Assembly (NCBI GenBank): GCA_963920705.1
Contig: OY987240.1
Coordinates: 8,039,676 to 8,103,675 of the forward strand
Source: Odiellus spinosus
Lineage: Eukaryota > Arthropoda > Arachnida > Opiliones > Phalangiidae
Length of the DNA stretch: 64,000 nucleotides
Direction of reading: 5' to 3'
The stretch's first letter is position 1; every line of letters begins with the position of its first letter. Below are positions 1 through 11,141 of this stretch, piece by piece. The notes below the pieces were generated by a model. It did not search any database. It was not told where the DNA came from and worked only from the letters and a program-made list of their open reading frames with translations. A program made the translations under genes and the position numbers.

Positions 1-126
1 GCAATTTACATTTGCACTTTTTTGTATAGGGTCGTCATTACAGATCAACAGATTTCGCTTGGAATAACCTGTATTTTCGCAAATAACTCGCGATTTCGAG
101 CGCGCGTACGCGTTTTTCCCCGCGAC
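1..126 (+). repeat. left terminal inverted repeat of the Polinton-like element (partial)
   Basis: Pairs with the right repeat at 20,041-20,266. The match is near-perfect for the first 75 bases. A segment of about 110 bases present on the right (around 20,060-20,165) is then missing here, after which the match resumes in the CG-rich stretch containing GCGCGCGTACGCG. The outermost bases are probably cut off by the window edge. Confidence 0.8.
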
Positions 127-239
127 CCCGTAGATTTAGATGGCTTCAGTCGATCTAGAATAGGGGGACTTAAACAGGTATAGGTTTCAACTAGTAAATT
201 AAAAAAAAGTCAATGGTTAAACGGAAAAAAACGCCCTTT

Positions 240-1000
240 GACGTTGTTTTCATCAACTCTAAATTACCAATTACATGTCAGTCCGCTAAAGAGATTGCAT
301 GTTATTCCAATATGATACAGGGATTTTAGATTTACACTTTTTGAACGGTGTTGATATTTCTAAAACTTCAATTATAAGTCTGTGTTTTAGCACCAAAACT
401 ACGTGTTGATATAATCTAGACAAAAACATCATTTGGCGATGTTTTCACCGTCTTCAGATTAACAATTACGTTTCAGTCCGCGAGTGGGATTGCATGTTAT
501 TCCAATGTGATACAGGGATTTTAGATTTACACTTTTTGAACGGTGTTGATATTAACAAAACTTCAATTATAACTCGGTGTTTTAGCTCCAAAACTACTCG
601 TTTGCATAATCTAGACCAAAACATCATCTGACGTTGTTTTCATCAGCTCTAAATTACCAATTACATGTCAGTCCGCTAAAGAGATTGCATGTTATTTCAA
701 TGTGATACAGGGATTAAAGATTTACACTTTTTGAACGGTGTTGATATTTCTAAAACTTCAATTATAAGTCTGTGTTTTAGCACCAAATCTATGTGTTTAT
801 ATAATCTAGACAAAAACATAATTGGGCGGCATGTTAATCATTTTTAGACTGATCATTTCGTGTCAAGTCGACAGAGGAACTGTATGTTATTCCAATGTGT
901 TATTGCAAATTTAAATTTTACGCTTTTTGAACAGTGTTGATATTTTCAAATCGCTAGTTTTAGGACGGTGAATATCATGTTTCCCCAATTAAATACGCTT
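240..1000. repeat. 194-bp tandem repeat, about 4 diverged copies
   Basis: Units start near 245, 439, 633 and 826. Each contains the conserved pieces TAATCTAGAC, ACACTTTTTGAACGGTG (with variants) and a GTTATTCCAATGTG-like segment. The same unit, diverged, is found in inverted orientation just outside the right terminal repeat (about 20,270-20,440). The array therefore looks like amplification of the element's own terminal sequence. No coding potential was seen. Confidence 0.75.
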
Positions 1001-1171
1001 TTTGGAATAAATTTCTTAACAAAAAAGTGTCAATTGTTTATATTGAGCAGGTGTAGGTTTAATTGATAAGCCAGCGCATGGTAAACAATTTTATTGACAA
1101 ATTCTTACAAACGATACATATTCAAATTATTACATTTTAAAGTATATATAACTTGGATTTTTAAACATCCG

Positions 1172-1372
1172 TTGGTTCAGTTCTGAGTTTTAATATACAG
1201 TGATTGATTGGTTGGCCGCGTATTCGAAAAAACCCCGAGAACACGCTTTCTTCACTCTCACCCGTGTCCATCCTTCCGAGTTTTAATCCGCAGTGCTTGA
1301 CATATGTTGTACGCGTATTCGAAAAAACCCAAGGCCAGGCTTTCTCCTCTCTCACCCTTTCTCCATCCATTG
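1172..1372. repeat. two-copy direct repeat, about 100 bp
   Basis: The copies begin with GAGTTTTAATATACAGTG and GAGTTTTAATCCGCAGTG, and both contain CGTATTCGAAAAAACCC followed by CT-rich sequence. Both strands are open over about 90-120 codons here only because of the repeat; no known domain is visible. Confidence 0.55.
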
Positions 1373-2372
1373 TAGGATCGCCCGCACGCCTAGCCTCTTG
1401 TAGTCTCCCCTTCTTTTCTCGGCCTGGGGTCCACATACGTTTTAACGAAATAGTGGTTCCTGCTACGCCCCTCTGGCCAAGGTCCCGTCCTTTACTTAAA
1501 TCCTACTTCATTATGACATGGAGCTCTTTACTGTTATTTCATATGCCTACTCTACCATTTTTCCAATCGTAAGTTGCTTAAAAGGGGGTAATCTGTAAAC
1601 AGTTGGGGGTATTTCTAAAGAAAAGCCCCTCGCAGAAGTCGGATGGGGGCACTGCCTTCTCTAATACAAGGCCACCAAAAGCCAACTACAACCATTTTTT
1701 TCTTGACATTTTTAATTTGCAATTTATCCGAGATAGATGTCACTTTCCTGATGTATGAATAGCCAATCGCGAGTCTCGCGTCGCCAAGAGCCAATTAGAT
1801 AAGGCTACATCGAAGTAAGATCGTAGGACTCCTAGCGACATCTAGACGATAACGTAGAGATCTTGATTTAAATTAACGATTTTATTTAGAACTTGCTTTT
1901 AATGTAAATATTTAAAAATCACGGTTTAATTATTTAAATTAAATACTAATTAATTTATTCTCCATTATTAACCTAAATTTCGTATCTATTTTTTAATTTT
2001 CCGCCTACATTTGAATTTCCCGCTTTTTTTTAACCTCAAGAAAGCGACGTCTAACGATATTTTTGAAATCGGTAACGCCACCCGCTTGCTTTTCCTACGG
2101 ATAGGCATAGTATTAAAGAAGGCTGTGATGGGGGCCTTACTAATTCATTAGTCTCAACGTGGTGTTATATTTATAACGCCTCGGTCGAAGTCTTTTTTTT
2201 TTTCGTAGGACAGAAGAAAAAAATGAAGTATATAATCTAAAAATTTTACTCAAGGGTGAAAATGTCTCAAGGTATTGAATTAAATAGGCTTAAATCCCAA
2301 AATGAAGAAAACATTTTTTTCAAACCAAATTTTATTGGAAAAACATACTCAATATTTTTCAAACAATACGGA
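1373..2372. other. non-coding spacer inside the Polinton-like element
   Basis: AT-rich sequence with no recognisable gene, RNA or mobile element. Short open frames have no family resemblance. Confidence 0.5.
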
Positions 2373-3071
2373 TCACATAGGAGGCTCTAAACACTGCCTC
2401 AGCTTAATTAGCTGTCCGTTAACTATGGTGAAAAGATTATACGGGCGAAATTCGTTCGTGAGCCCTTTATTTTTCACATTTTCTTCAAAGGTGGCTATTA
2501 TTGTGACGAGCGAGACGTATGTCGCGTAAAACTGGTACACATTTTCAAATGCCTTAGCCTGGTCCTCATGAAAGTATTGGGAGAGCGTGTTTCGGTCGTT
2601 GAACATGATGTTTCGAATATTAATTAAATAATCGCCGATGGTATGGTAAATTTCTTCTATCACGGCCCTGTGGGTTATTATGCTCTCCAAATGGGTTGAA
2701 ACAGCTTGACTGGCGCAATATAACGCCGTAGCTTCGCCGGCATTTAGGGTCACATCGCTCTCAGACTGGCCGTAGGTAATTAAGCGGAAAGTGTCATGTA
2801 AAACCTTAGCTTTCAGCGTATGATGAGAATCCTCGTTAATGGTGGTCCAGAAAGGCGCGGTGCCTAAATCAGTAGTCTTCGTTGATAATGGACCAAGATG
2901 AACGGTCAAGGCAGTCCAGTCTACCGGCTTAATGGCGAAACCTTCCCAGTACTCCTTTGAATTTAGCCGTATTTCGGTGTCAAGAGTGCCATTGACAAAG
3001 CCGAACGTTAGATATAGATTCTCGCTTAGTTGGATTCTACGGTTTATCTTTCGACCCGAGGTGTCGGACAT
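2373..3071 (-). CDS. uncharacterised protein of the Polinton-like element (232 aa)
   Basis: An intact minus-strand frame. An upstream ATG at 3191 is in frame, but the extra 40 residues are just the translated minisatellite, so I place the start at the ATG at 3071 (MSDTSGRK). The protein has no signal peptide or obvious membrane segment. An early beta-rich stretch reads YLTFGF followed by IRLNSKEYW. This weakly recalls the strand-then-IxLxxxEW pattern of PC4/p15-type single-stranded DNA binding domains, but that is inference only. The middle and C-terminal parts look alpha-helical and lack cysteine clusters. It is the only full-length frame in the left half of the element and is transcribed away from the polymerase. 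It could be a structural or accessory gene of the element; function unknown. Confidence 0.5.
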   Translation of the reverse strand: MSDTSGRKINRRIQLSENLYLTFGFVNGTLDTEIRLNSKEYWEGFAIKPVDWTALTVHLGPLSTKTTDLGTAPFWTTINEDSHHTLKAKVLHDTFRLITYGQSESDVTLNAGEATALYCASQAVSTHLESIITHRAVIEEIYHTIGDYLINIRNIMFNDRNTLSQYFHEDQAKAFENVYQFYATYVSLVTIIATFEENVKNKGLTNEFRPYNLFTIVNGQLIKLRQCLEPPM

Positions 3072-3103
3072 TTCTAAAAAAACGTACGGGATTTCGAAAT
3101 CAA

Positions 3104-3480
3104 ATTGGATTTCGTGTGATTTCGAAATCATTCTGTTGATTTCGTGTGATTTCGAAATCATTCCGTTGATTTCGTGTGATTTCGAAATCATAGCGTGGAT
3201 TTCGTTTGATTTCGGATTTTTAAATTTTCCAGTTGATTTTGTCAGATTTTGAAAAAAATTATCCTGATTTCGTCGGATTTAGGAATTTTTACCGTGATTT
3301 CGTCGGATTTTGAAATTTTTACAGTGATTTCGTCGGATTTTGAAATTTTTACCGTGATTTCGTCGGATTTTGAAATTTTTACCGTGATTTCGTCGTATTT
3401 TGGTTTTTTTATCGTGATTTGTCGGATTTTGAGATTTTTCAAATGATTTCGTTGGATTTTGAAATTTTTCTGTGACATTA
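3104..3480. repeat. two adjacent 30-bp minisatellites
   Basis: Bases 3104-3200 hold three copies of a 30-bp unit containing TTTCGTGTGATTTCGAAATC. Bases 3240-3480 hold about eight copies of a related 30-bp unit containing TTTCGTCGGATTTTGAAATT. The period is a multiple of three, so several frames stay open on both strands; these are not genes. The array abuts the start of the gene at 2373-3071. Confidence 0.85.
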
Positions 3481-4033
3481 AATTTCAATCAACTTTCGAA
3501 ACCGTTCGCATGCAGACTAACGAAACCAAAGTTGCATTTTTAGTTTCAAACCTTGTAGACGATAAAAAACGTACATAGCACTAGAAAAAGGAATGAAATG
3601 GGGAAACAGGCACATGAATACACAATGCTAGCCCTACAAAAGCGCATGCTTTTGTTTGGCGAGTGTACCTTACTCAAAGCGTTAGCATTTAAGATATATT
3701 CTATAAGTATGACACCGTTACCAAGAGCTTGTTCGAGAACGACGCGAGAATTGACTACAAGTGCCTCGCAGTCCGCCCCTCAATTAAGTCTGCCCTAATT
3801 AAACCCTTGATAACGCCTCATCAGGCGTTGCTTTACAAGAATCTTGGACGTTTTACGTACATATACGTCACTCCACGATTAGGTCTCAGTAACCAGTACT
3901 ACACTTATGGAACAAACCTCATAATTTTATGATCATATTCATATTTTAACTCTATTTCAGGGGAAGGAAAGAGTAAGGGGATCCGTGGGAAATTTCTGAG
4001 ACGAGAATTCTCACTAAATTCCCACGATACAGC
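3481..4033 (+). other. spacer with a possible coding remnant
   Basis: A + strand frame at 3729-3932 (67 codons, no ATG start) contains DARIDYKCLAVRPSIKSAL and looks protein-like, but I cannot place it in a family. It may be a remnant of another gene of the element. The rest is featureless. Confidence 0.3.
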
Positions 4034-4325
4034 CAAGAAGGATCAGACAAGGAGAGGAAAAGTAGGGCTGCGTTAAGTTAGAGAGAGAAGAGCCAACCTC
4101 CCACTCGGGTGGAAAGGGGGGATAGGAAATTCTCGAGGAAAACTGTTGTCACGTGGTCGCTAGCGTCGTCGGCAACTACGCGTCTCATAAAGGATCCATT
4201 TTACTCACGTGACAACAATTTACCACGAAGCATCTCTACCCCCGTTCTCCCAGAGTGGGAGTTTAGGCTGACGCAGTAGGAACCGCGCCGTTCCCACTTT
4301 TCCTCTCCTTGTCTGATCCTTCTTG
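4034..4325. mobile_element. CAAG-ended MITE, copy 1 (292 bp)
   Basis: The ends are inverted repeats of about 26 bp: left CAAGAAGGATCAGACAAGGA, right its complement ending GATCCTTCTTG. It is flanked by ATACAGC on the left (4027-4033) and ATAAAGC on the right (4326-4332), a 7-bp target duplication with one change. A second copy lies at 41,157-41,436 in the opposite orientation. No coding capacity, so it must depend on a transposase elsewhere. Confidence 0.85.
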
Positions 4326-4539
4326 ATAAAGCTTACCCTACTGTTTTACAAAGGAAAAAAGTGAGAGGTATTCATATCACCTTAAGTGTGTATAAACATT
4401 GGATAGTCGAAGCGATGCCCAGGCCTTTCTAAGCAGCGTAAACTTGGTTTTAACACGGGTTCCCGTTTTAACCCCGCCCGCTTCATATCGAAGAACATTA
4501 ATTTTTGTAATTTGGAATTGATTTCGTGAAATTTTCTAC

Positions 4540-4740
4540 TGATTTTGTGATTTTGTTTTTGATTTCGTGATTTCGTTTCGGATTTCGCGATTTCGTTTCT
4601 GATTTCGCGATTTCGTTTCTGATTTCGCGATTTCGTTTCTGATTTCGCGATTTCGTTTCTGATTTTGCGATTTCGTTTCTGATTTCGTGATTTCGTTTAT
4701 GATTTCGGATTTTTTATCGGATTTCAAAATCAGCGAAATT
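4540..4740. repeat. 21-bp minisatellite
   Basis: About nine copies of a 21-bp unit containing TTTCTGATTTCGCGATTTCG. The sequence style resembles the arrays at 3104-3480. The 21-bp period keeps a reading frame open on the minus strand, which is a by-product. Confidence 0.85.
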
Positions 4741-5139
4741 TCTTTTGATTTCATGCTGGATTTCTGATTTTGATATTGATTCCGGATTTCTAAAGTTTGA
4801 TTTCGCGGCTAGCGTACGGGATTTCGTTGAATGACCGACCCCTCGTTTCGACCGCTCACAAAAGCCGGGGTTTTTCCGCTGTACCCGATGGTAGGATCAA
4901 CAACTACCGCTATAAAAGAGGGGGAGACCACCTCGTAAACACCCCAAAAAAGCCCCGGTCAAAAAATAGGTTAACATATGTACCTGTCATATTTGTTGTT
5001 GAAGGATTCATGGAGGAACTTGGTTACCAACTAAAATCTCACCCCCTACCACGCATGGTTTTAATACTGGGATGTGGGAAAGGGGTGGGAATTTAGATAC
5101 CCCCACGTGCTTTGAATTGTAAAAAAAACACAAAGGAAA

Positions 5140-5705
5140 CCCTCTCCAGGGGGTCTAAGAACACCCAGGGATTTCCTCGTTCAAGGTTATTCCTTTGTGT
5201 AGGTTTATACAATACGCTCCAGGGGGTCTAAAAACCCTGGGATTTCCTCGTTCAAGGTTATTCCTTTGTGTAGGTTCAAACAATACGCTCCAGGGGGTCT
5301 AAAAAACCCAGGATTTCTTCTTTCAAGGTTATTCCTTTGTGTAGGTTCATACAATACGCTCCAGGGGGTCTAAAAAACCCAGGATTTCTTCTTTTAAGGT
5401 TATTCCTTTGTGTAGGTTTATACAATACGCTCCAGGGGGTCTAAAAAACCCATGATTTCTTCTTTTAATGCTATTCCTTTGTGTAGGTTCGTACAATACG
5501 CTCCAGGGGGTCTAAAAAACCCAGGATTTCTTCTTTTAAGGTTATTCCTTTGTGTAGGTTTATACAATACGCTCCAGGGGGTCTAAAAAACCCATGATTT
5601 CTTCTTTTAATGCTATTCCTTTGTGTAGGTTCGTACAATACGCTCCAGGGGGTCTATAGAACCCTAACATTCCTTCTTTCAAGGTTATTCTTTTGTGTTA
5701 ATTCA
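5140..5705. repeat. 71-bp tandem repeat, about 7.5 copies
   Basis: The unit contains AATACGCTCCAGGGGGTCTA and TTATTCCTTTGTGTAGGTT, repeating from about 5186 with a 71-bp period. Copies differ by a few bases, and two near-identical variants alternate, suggesting a higher-order duplication. It lies just upstream of the polymerase gene; whether it acts in its promoter is unknown. Confidence 0.85.
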
Positions 5706-5777
5706 CACAATGTCATCGTATGGGGTCTTCACAGCTAAACTGGGGGCCGCAGTTCATTTTGGGGTTTCGGGGTAGAC

Positions 5778-5785
5778 TATAAATG
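5778..5785 (+). promoter_or_regulatory. possible TATA box of the polymerase gene
   Basis: CTATAAAT lies about 60 bases before the candidate polymerase start codon at 5842, in the expected place for a core promoter of a short-leader transcript. It is a single motif match, unsupported by a transcript. Confidence 0.3.
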
Positions 5786-5841
5786 GTGAGGTTGGTCGAA
5801 TTGTAAAATCACTACTAACTTGTAACTCAACAATCTCTAAC

Positions 5842-8800
5842 ATGGACGCGGAATCTTTAACTTGGTTTCTCGAGGAGTTGGCCGTTTCCAGGCCTTGGTC
5901 GCTAGAGAAAATTTGAGTTTTATTTTTGGCTATGTTTTTTAACTAACGCTAATCCTGACGATGTTCCGACCGTACTGCCGTTGTTCCTGCGTCACGTGAG
6001 TTTTAACCTTTTTCGAACCTTTTTGGATCTCCTGGGATATATGAGCCAAACCCCTAAAGCCCCCGAAGAATGCCCTACTATTGACCAACTCAACCTGTTT
6101 TGGAGTATGATCCTGGCACGATTTCGCGAAAACTACCTCTCGCGGGTGCAAAAACAGGCCGCCACGCTTAGGCAGGCGGTTGATGACGAAATCTGGCTGG
6201 TCGAGAGTTTTATGAACTCTCAACACGATCGCGACATGGCTTCGTTTTTGGATAGCCCCGCTGGGGAAATAGCCCACTCACTCCCATCTGACTGGGATTA
6301 CTCGGATATGAGTGAGGCCGAAGAGGAACAAGTCGGGGGCGGCGATCCGCAATACCCTCCCGGCGATCTTGATTCCATCCCGGGATGCGAAATCATGAAC
6401 CGGCGCGAACAATTTTACGAAAAGTTTAATTTATTCGGTCGGGAAATCATCCTTCAATTGGCCGAGGATATTGAAGAGGGGATCCGTGGCGTGTCAGCCG
6501 CCGTGCTACAGCAATTTAGGCTGGACGACCTCGTTCAAATCACGCTCCGTAGTCTTGCGTTACCCAACCGACCAGAATTGGAACTCTCGTTCCGTCGTGT
6601 GGATCAACTTGATCCGCGGGCTTTGTTTGAGCTTATCGAAGACATCCTCTATGACGACGAGGTGGAGAAATTTTTCCTAGTACCTGTACGTCAGCATTAC
6701 TTTTAACATCGTTACCCCAGGGAAACGGGCTCCCAAAAAAGCGCGGAATTGCGCCCTTTAATGTATTTTGTAAAAGCCAGCGGGGGATTGTACGGATCGT
6801 AAATGAAGATTCACTGTGTCTCGCGCTCGCCCTCTGTGTGGCTATAGCCCATCGAAAATACATGGACGACCAAACTGGTGACCAAAACCTAAAAAAACAT
6901 TATGAATCGCTTTCGAAAACTCGCGCAGAAAATGCCATGCAACGCCGAAGCGTTAGACCTTTGTTCTAAAGCCGGCGTCAAGACGGGTAAAGAGAGCGAG
7001 AGTGCGGCCTCGTTTACGAAATTCAAGAACTATTTATCCCAGTACTCGATCTTCGTCTACCAATTCAGAAACAATATACCCATTTTGGTTATGGGAAATA
7101 ATAGCCCCTTGGATACGAGGCCACGCCTATTCCTGTTAAACGATAAAAATCACTACAATGTGATTACCCGGTTACAACCGCTCTTCCGGTCGCACTATTT
7201 TTGCTTCAAGTGCCTGGAACATTATAGGCTGCCCCAATCGCACAAATGTAACGACTTCTGCTTTCACTGTATGCGAGATCAACTCTGTGCGGGAGAGAAA
7301 ATCGCATGTGACAAATGTTTGCGGACCTTTAAGGGTCGCGATTGTTACGACCACCATTTAGCCGCACACGGGTCGAAAAAACAGCTTTGTGGGAGGCTGT
7401 TCATTTACCCTGATTTTTTCACACTAGTTGATTTGGAACGGCGGAGAGAACCGCACACGTGTGGGGAGATGTACTACACGGTCTGCAAAAAGTATGCACC
7501 TTCGGACCATCTGTGCTACGTCCAGATCATAAAAGACACCCCCACGAAATTACCTGCGAAACCCCAAAAAACAATGCCCCGAACTACATGGTAATTTTCT
7601 TCGACTTCTAAACAATCCAAATTAAGCAGTGTGAAGAAAAAGCGGGGGCTTTCGAGCACGAGGCAATTCTCTGCGTCAGCTTCGCCGTTTGCGAAGATTG
7701 CATCGCCCAAGAAGGGGAAGCCTTTGTCTGCAACCCGTGCGCGCAATTCGGGCCTCGGCTAAATCGCTTCGCGGGCGCGAATTCGGTAAAAGGCTTCCTC
7801 GGGTACCTGGAGACCCTACACGCGGTCAATTATGACAGCCAACTTTTAATCCGTGAAATAATGAAGAAAGATTGGACCCCCGAACTCATAGTAAACGGGA
7901 CGAAAATCCTAAAAATGAAGGTCAAAAACCATCTGTTTCTCGATTCCTACGTTATCAAAGTTCCCCTCCACCTTCGGCCTGAAAAATAGCGCTAAAGGCT
8001 ATTTCCCCCATTTTTCATTTAATGTCGTGGACCATGACTTTGATATTAAACGCCAGACCGAGTGTAATTATATCTTGGAAAAAACGTTGCCCCCACCGGA
8101 AGCGTACGGCTCTCAATATTTTAATAGCGACGCGCAAACAAAATTCTTAAATGGTATGACGAGGAGACCAAGGCGGAGAAAGGGTTCAATTTCGCGGCGG
8201 AACTGGTTTTTTTATTGTGAAAATGACGTCATGCTCCTTAAGGCCGGTTGCCTCGCGTACCGAAAAATGATCCTAAACATCGCCGACGTCGACCCCTTTG
8301 CGTGCGGTGCTATCACCCTCCCGGGAGTCTGCTCGTACGTTTTTAGGAAAAAGTTTCTGAAAAAAGATTCAATCGGCGTTTTACCCACAAACAATTACCG
8401 ACTCAAAGAAAACCAAAGCTTCGTAGCGATTCAATGGCTCGAGTGGCTCGCGTATCAACGGGGTATTGGCATTCAATCGGCCTATAACGGGAAAGAGGCC
8501 CGGATAAACAAATTGAAGGTAGACGGTTTGTACGGCAAAGAAGTCTTCGAGTTTATGGGGTGCTATTTCCACGGTTGCACAACCTGTTTCAAAGTTAATC
8601 GGCAGCAACCGCTAGTGGGAGATCCTAGTCAGACTATGACCACTCGGTACATTCGCACCCAGAAAACGTTGGCCAAATTACAGTCGCTTGGATTCCTCGT
8701 TACTGTAATTTGGGAGTGCGAGTGGACCGCGGCAAAGAAAAACAACTGAAATCGCGGCTTTTTTGGCGCGAGAGGATATCAAAAAAAGGTCGTCAGCCCC

Positions 8801-9684
8801 TTGAACCCCCGTGACGCCTTTTATGGGGTCGTACGAACGCGTTGAAATTATACCACAAGGTAGAGGGCGTTGATAAATTATTCTATTTCGATGTGACATC
8901 GCTTTATCCAATCGTGAATAAGACTAAAAAAACCCCGATAGGGCACCCCCAGATTCTGCTAAACAATATCCCCGTCGTTTTTGCATTTGAGGGTTTGTTA
9001 AAATGTGAGGTCCTACCCCCAAAAAATCTATTTCACCCCGTACTACCTGCAAAAATCAATGGTAAACTAGTCTTTACCGTCTGCAACACCTGTGCAGAGA
9101 CTGCACCCATCCCGATCATTTGAGGAAATTAACCGGGGTTTGGGTGGTCGACGAGATCAGGCACGCGGTATCTCGAAATTACGTGATACTACGTTCGTTT
9201 GAAGCTTGGTCATACCAAGTTACACAATACGACAAGGAAACAGGTCAAAATGGGCTATTTAGCGCCTATATAGACGCGTTTCTCGTGTATAAAACGCAGG
9301 CTAGTGGGTTCCCCTCAGACTGTGTCACTCAGGAGGATAAAGAGCGCTACGTGCGAAATTTTAAAGATATGGAGGGAGTTCAGTTGGATATTAACCAGAT
9401 TGAAAAGAATGACGGGTTAAGAAGTCTCTCAAAATACTTTTTAAATAGTTTTTGGGGCAAGCTAGGTCAGCGTACTAGAGCCCCGCGAACGGAGATAATT
9501 AAAGAGCCTAGCAAGCTATACGACTTACTCCTGAACCCCGATATCGAAGTGAAATCGCTCCTCCCGATAAACGACGAAACTATTTTAGTGAAGTACGAGC
9601 CCACTATCGAAAATGAGGGGACCCTAAAGCACGGTAGCGTAACACTAGCCGCTTACACGACAGACATGGCCCGGTTAGAATTGC
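5842..9684 (+). pseudogene. polB: protein-primed family B DNA polymerase, N-terminal and central part (broken)
   Basis: Pieces of one polymerase appear in order across shifting frames. They are an acidic N-terminal region (5981-6706), a zinc-rich region with CFKCLEHY and CFHCMRD motifs (about 7200-7340), and the exonuclease region around 7591 (VIFFDF). Next come a module with EFMGCYFHGCTTC (about 8550), palm motif A DVTSLYP (about 8894) and motif B KYFLNSFWGKLG (about 9430). At least five frame breaks occur (near 5910, 6700, 6950, 7570 and 7980, with others around 8200, 8770 and 9110). A stop at 7609-7611 sits exactly where the catalytic Glu of exonuclease motif I is expected after the Asp at 7603. 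The reading frame then runs straight into the hAT target site at 9677. The product would have copied the element's DNA from a terminal protein; it cannot function now. Confidence 0.9.
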
Positions 9685-9870
9685 CAGGCCTGTGCGAGTA
9701 CTCGACGAGAGTCGAGTACTCGGTCGAGTCTCGAGTCGAGTACTCGACTCGAGACTCGAAAAGCAAAATTTTGGGACTCGAGAAAACTTTCGAGTCCTAA
9801 AAAACTAGATATTAGGACTCGAGATGGACTCGAACCTAAGCTTACCAGTTAGTCGAGTCCTATTTTGAAT
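9685..9870. repeat. left subterminal CTCGAG-rich repeats of the hAT
   Basis: Many copies of GACTCGAG, GAGTACTCG and TCGAGTC follow the terminal repeat, in both orientations. Clusters of short motifs at hAT ends are known transposase binding regions; that role here is inferred. A matching cluster lies at the right end. Confidence 0.7.
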
Positions 9871-10511
9871 GCCTCACACCGAACCCTTCAAAGATCGACC
9901 ACCCACGGGCTACGTGAGAAATTCATTCTATACGCGTTTTGGTATTCCCAATATTTCACTAAAAATAAGGTGTATGCCAGCTTTGTACGTGCTGACAAAT
10001 GAAGGGGGTATATACTATATACCTTCGTTTATTTGGATGGCCCTATTCGCTCTTCAACAAAAGAAACGCCTTTTTTTTTAGTAAACATTAAAATGAACAC
10101 TCAGAGTTAGCAATGACTACATTTTTCCTTATGAGTTTTGATATTGCGTATCAATCCGCCTTGGGTTTTCCCATACTGCAAACCCTTCTATAACAAGTTA
10201 AAGACGCTACGTGACTATTGGTTGTAAGTAGCATGACGTCACAATCGAAAGAGAGATCAGACAAACCAAAACTAAAACACTTTGTCCCATCGACTCCATT
10301 TTGAAAAGTCATTTCATAAATTCATTTTAACGGTTGACGGCAATGAGAAGTGTTCGCGCTTTTGAAGTTCTAAGTTTCTAACACAAACTAAACTTTTATT
10401 AAAGCAATGTAAGTATATTTTAGATTTATTAGGTATAACTTTTTAACTGATTATCTTACACCGTTTTTTAACTCTTGATTGTTTTTGACTATCAGAATAT
10501 CCAATCTGACA

Positions 10512-11061
10512 ATGATTGGAACTTTTGAAAGCGAAGATGAGTTTGAAGATGAGTTTGCGGGAGATAATCAAGATATTGAAGAGAACTCTAGTCACAGCTC
10601 TAATGATGTTGTTGGTGACGATGAGAATCAGGAAATGGAAGTAGAAATTCCGAAGAAAAAGGCGATGAAAAGCCATATTTGGAATTACTACGAAGACAAC
10701 AAGAAGCAGCCTGGTAACGGAACATGTCTTACTTGTAAAATGTCTATCAATAGCAAAAACGGAAATACATCCAGTATGCGGAAGCATTTACAGTGCAAAC
10801 ACAATAAAGAATATTCAACCTTGCTTGAGAGTGAGAAAGATAGCCAACCAGTTAAACGCCAAATTTCTCTAGAACAAACCTATGCCAGAGCCACAATGCT
10901 GTCTCCTCATCACCCAAAGGCTATCAACATAACCAATAATATTGGAAAAATGATAGCCATGGATTTTCAGCCTTGCTTGAGAGTGAGAAAGATAGCCAAC
11001 CAGTTAAACGCCAAATTTCTCTAGAACAAACCTATGCCAGAGCCACAATGCTGTCTCCTCA
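10512..11061 (+). pseudogene. hAT transposase, N-terminal part with BED zinc finger
   Basis: The start is taken at the ATG at 10512 (MIGTFESEDE). After an acidic leader comes a basic patch, then a BED-type finger: SHIWNYYE, GTCLTCKMSI and SMRKHLQCKH supply the C2-HxxxxH ligands. After about 110 codons the frame passes through a 152-bp internal duplication (not a multiple of three) that shifts it to a stop at about 11,022. The BEL insertion then cuts the gene at 11,061, and the rest is at 17,232-18,808. The original protein would bind the subterminal repeats and cut the element out. Confidence 0.85.
10819..11061 (+). repeat. 152-bp tandem duplication inside the hAT transposase
   Basis: CCTTGCTTGAGAGTGAGAAA starts at 10,819 and again at 10,971, and both copies run at least to CTGTCTCCTC. 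The second copy is cut by the BEL insertion and resumes at 17,227. The junction shows short homology (TTCAACCTT-like), suggesting an unequal or slippage event before the BEL arrived. Confidence 0.85.
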
Positions 11062-11141
11062 TGTTAAGAATTTGAATTCCTGTTTAATTGTGTTAAAAAT
11101 TATGATATCCGGTTTTTTTATTTGTTTTGTATAAATAAACA
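11062..11141 (+). repeat. inverted copy of the BEL U3 tip beyond the 3' LTR
   Basis: About 72 bases from TGTTAAGAATTTGAATTCCT onward match the first bases of the LTR, but in the opposite orientation to the adjoining 3' LTR. One base differs (ATATCC against ATAACC). It lies inside the target duplication, so it was part of the integrated DNA. Confidence 0.9.

Noticed and set aside
1161-1572. Opposed frames of 91 and 122 codons
   Set aside because: They overlap the two-copy direct repeat, have no recognisable domain and are low-complexity.
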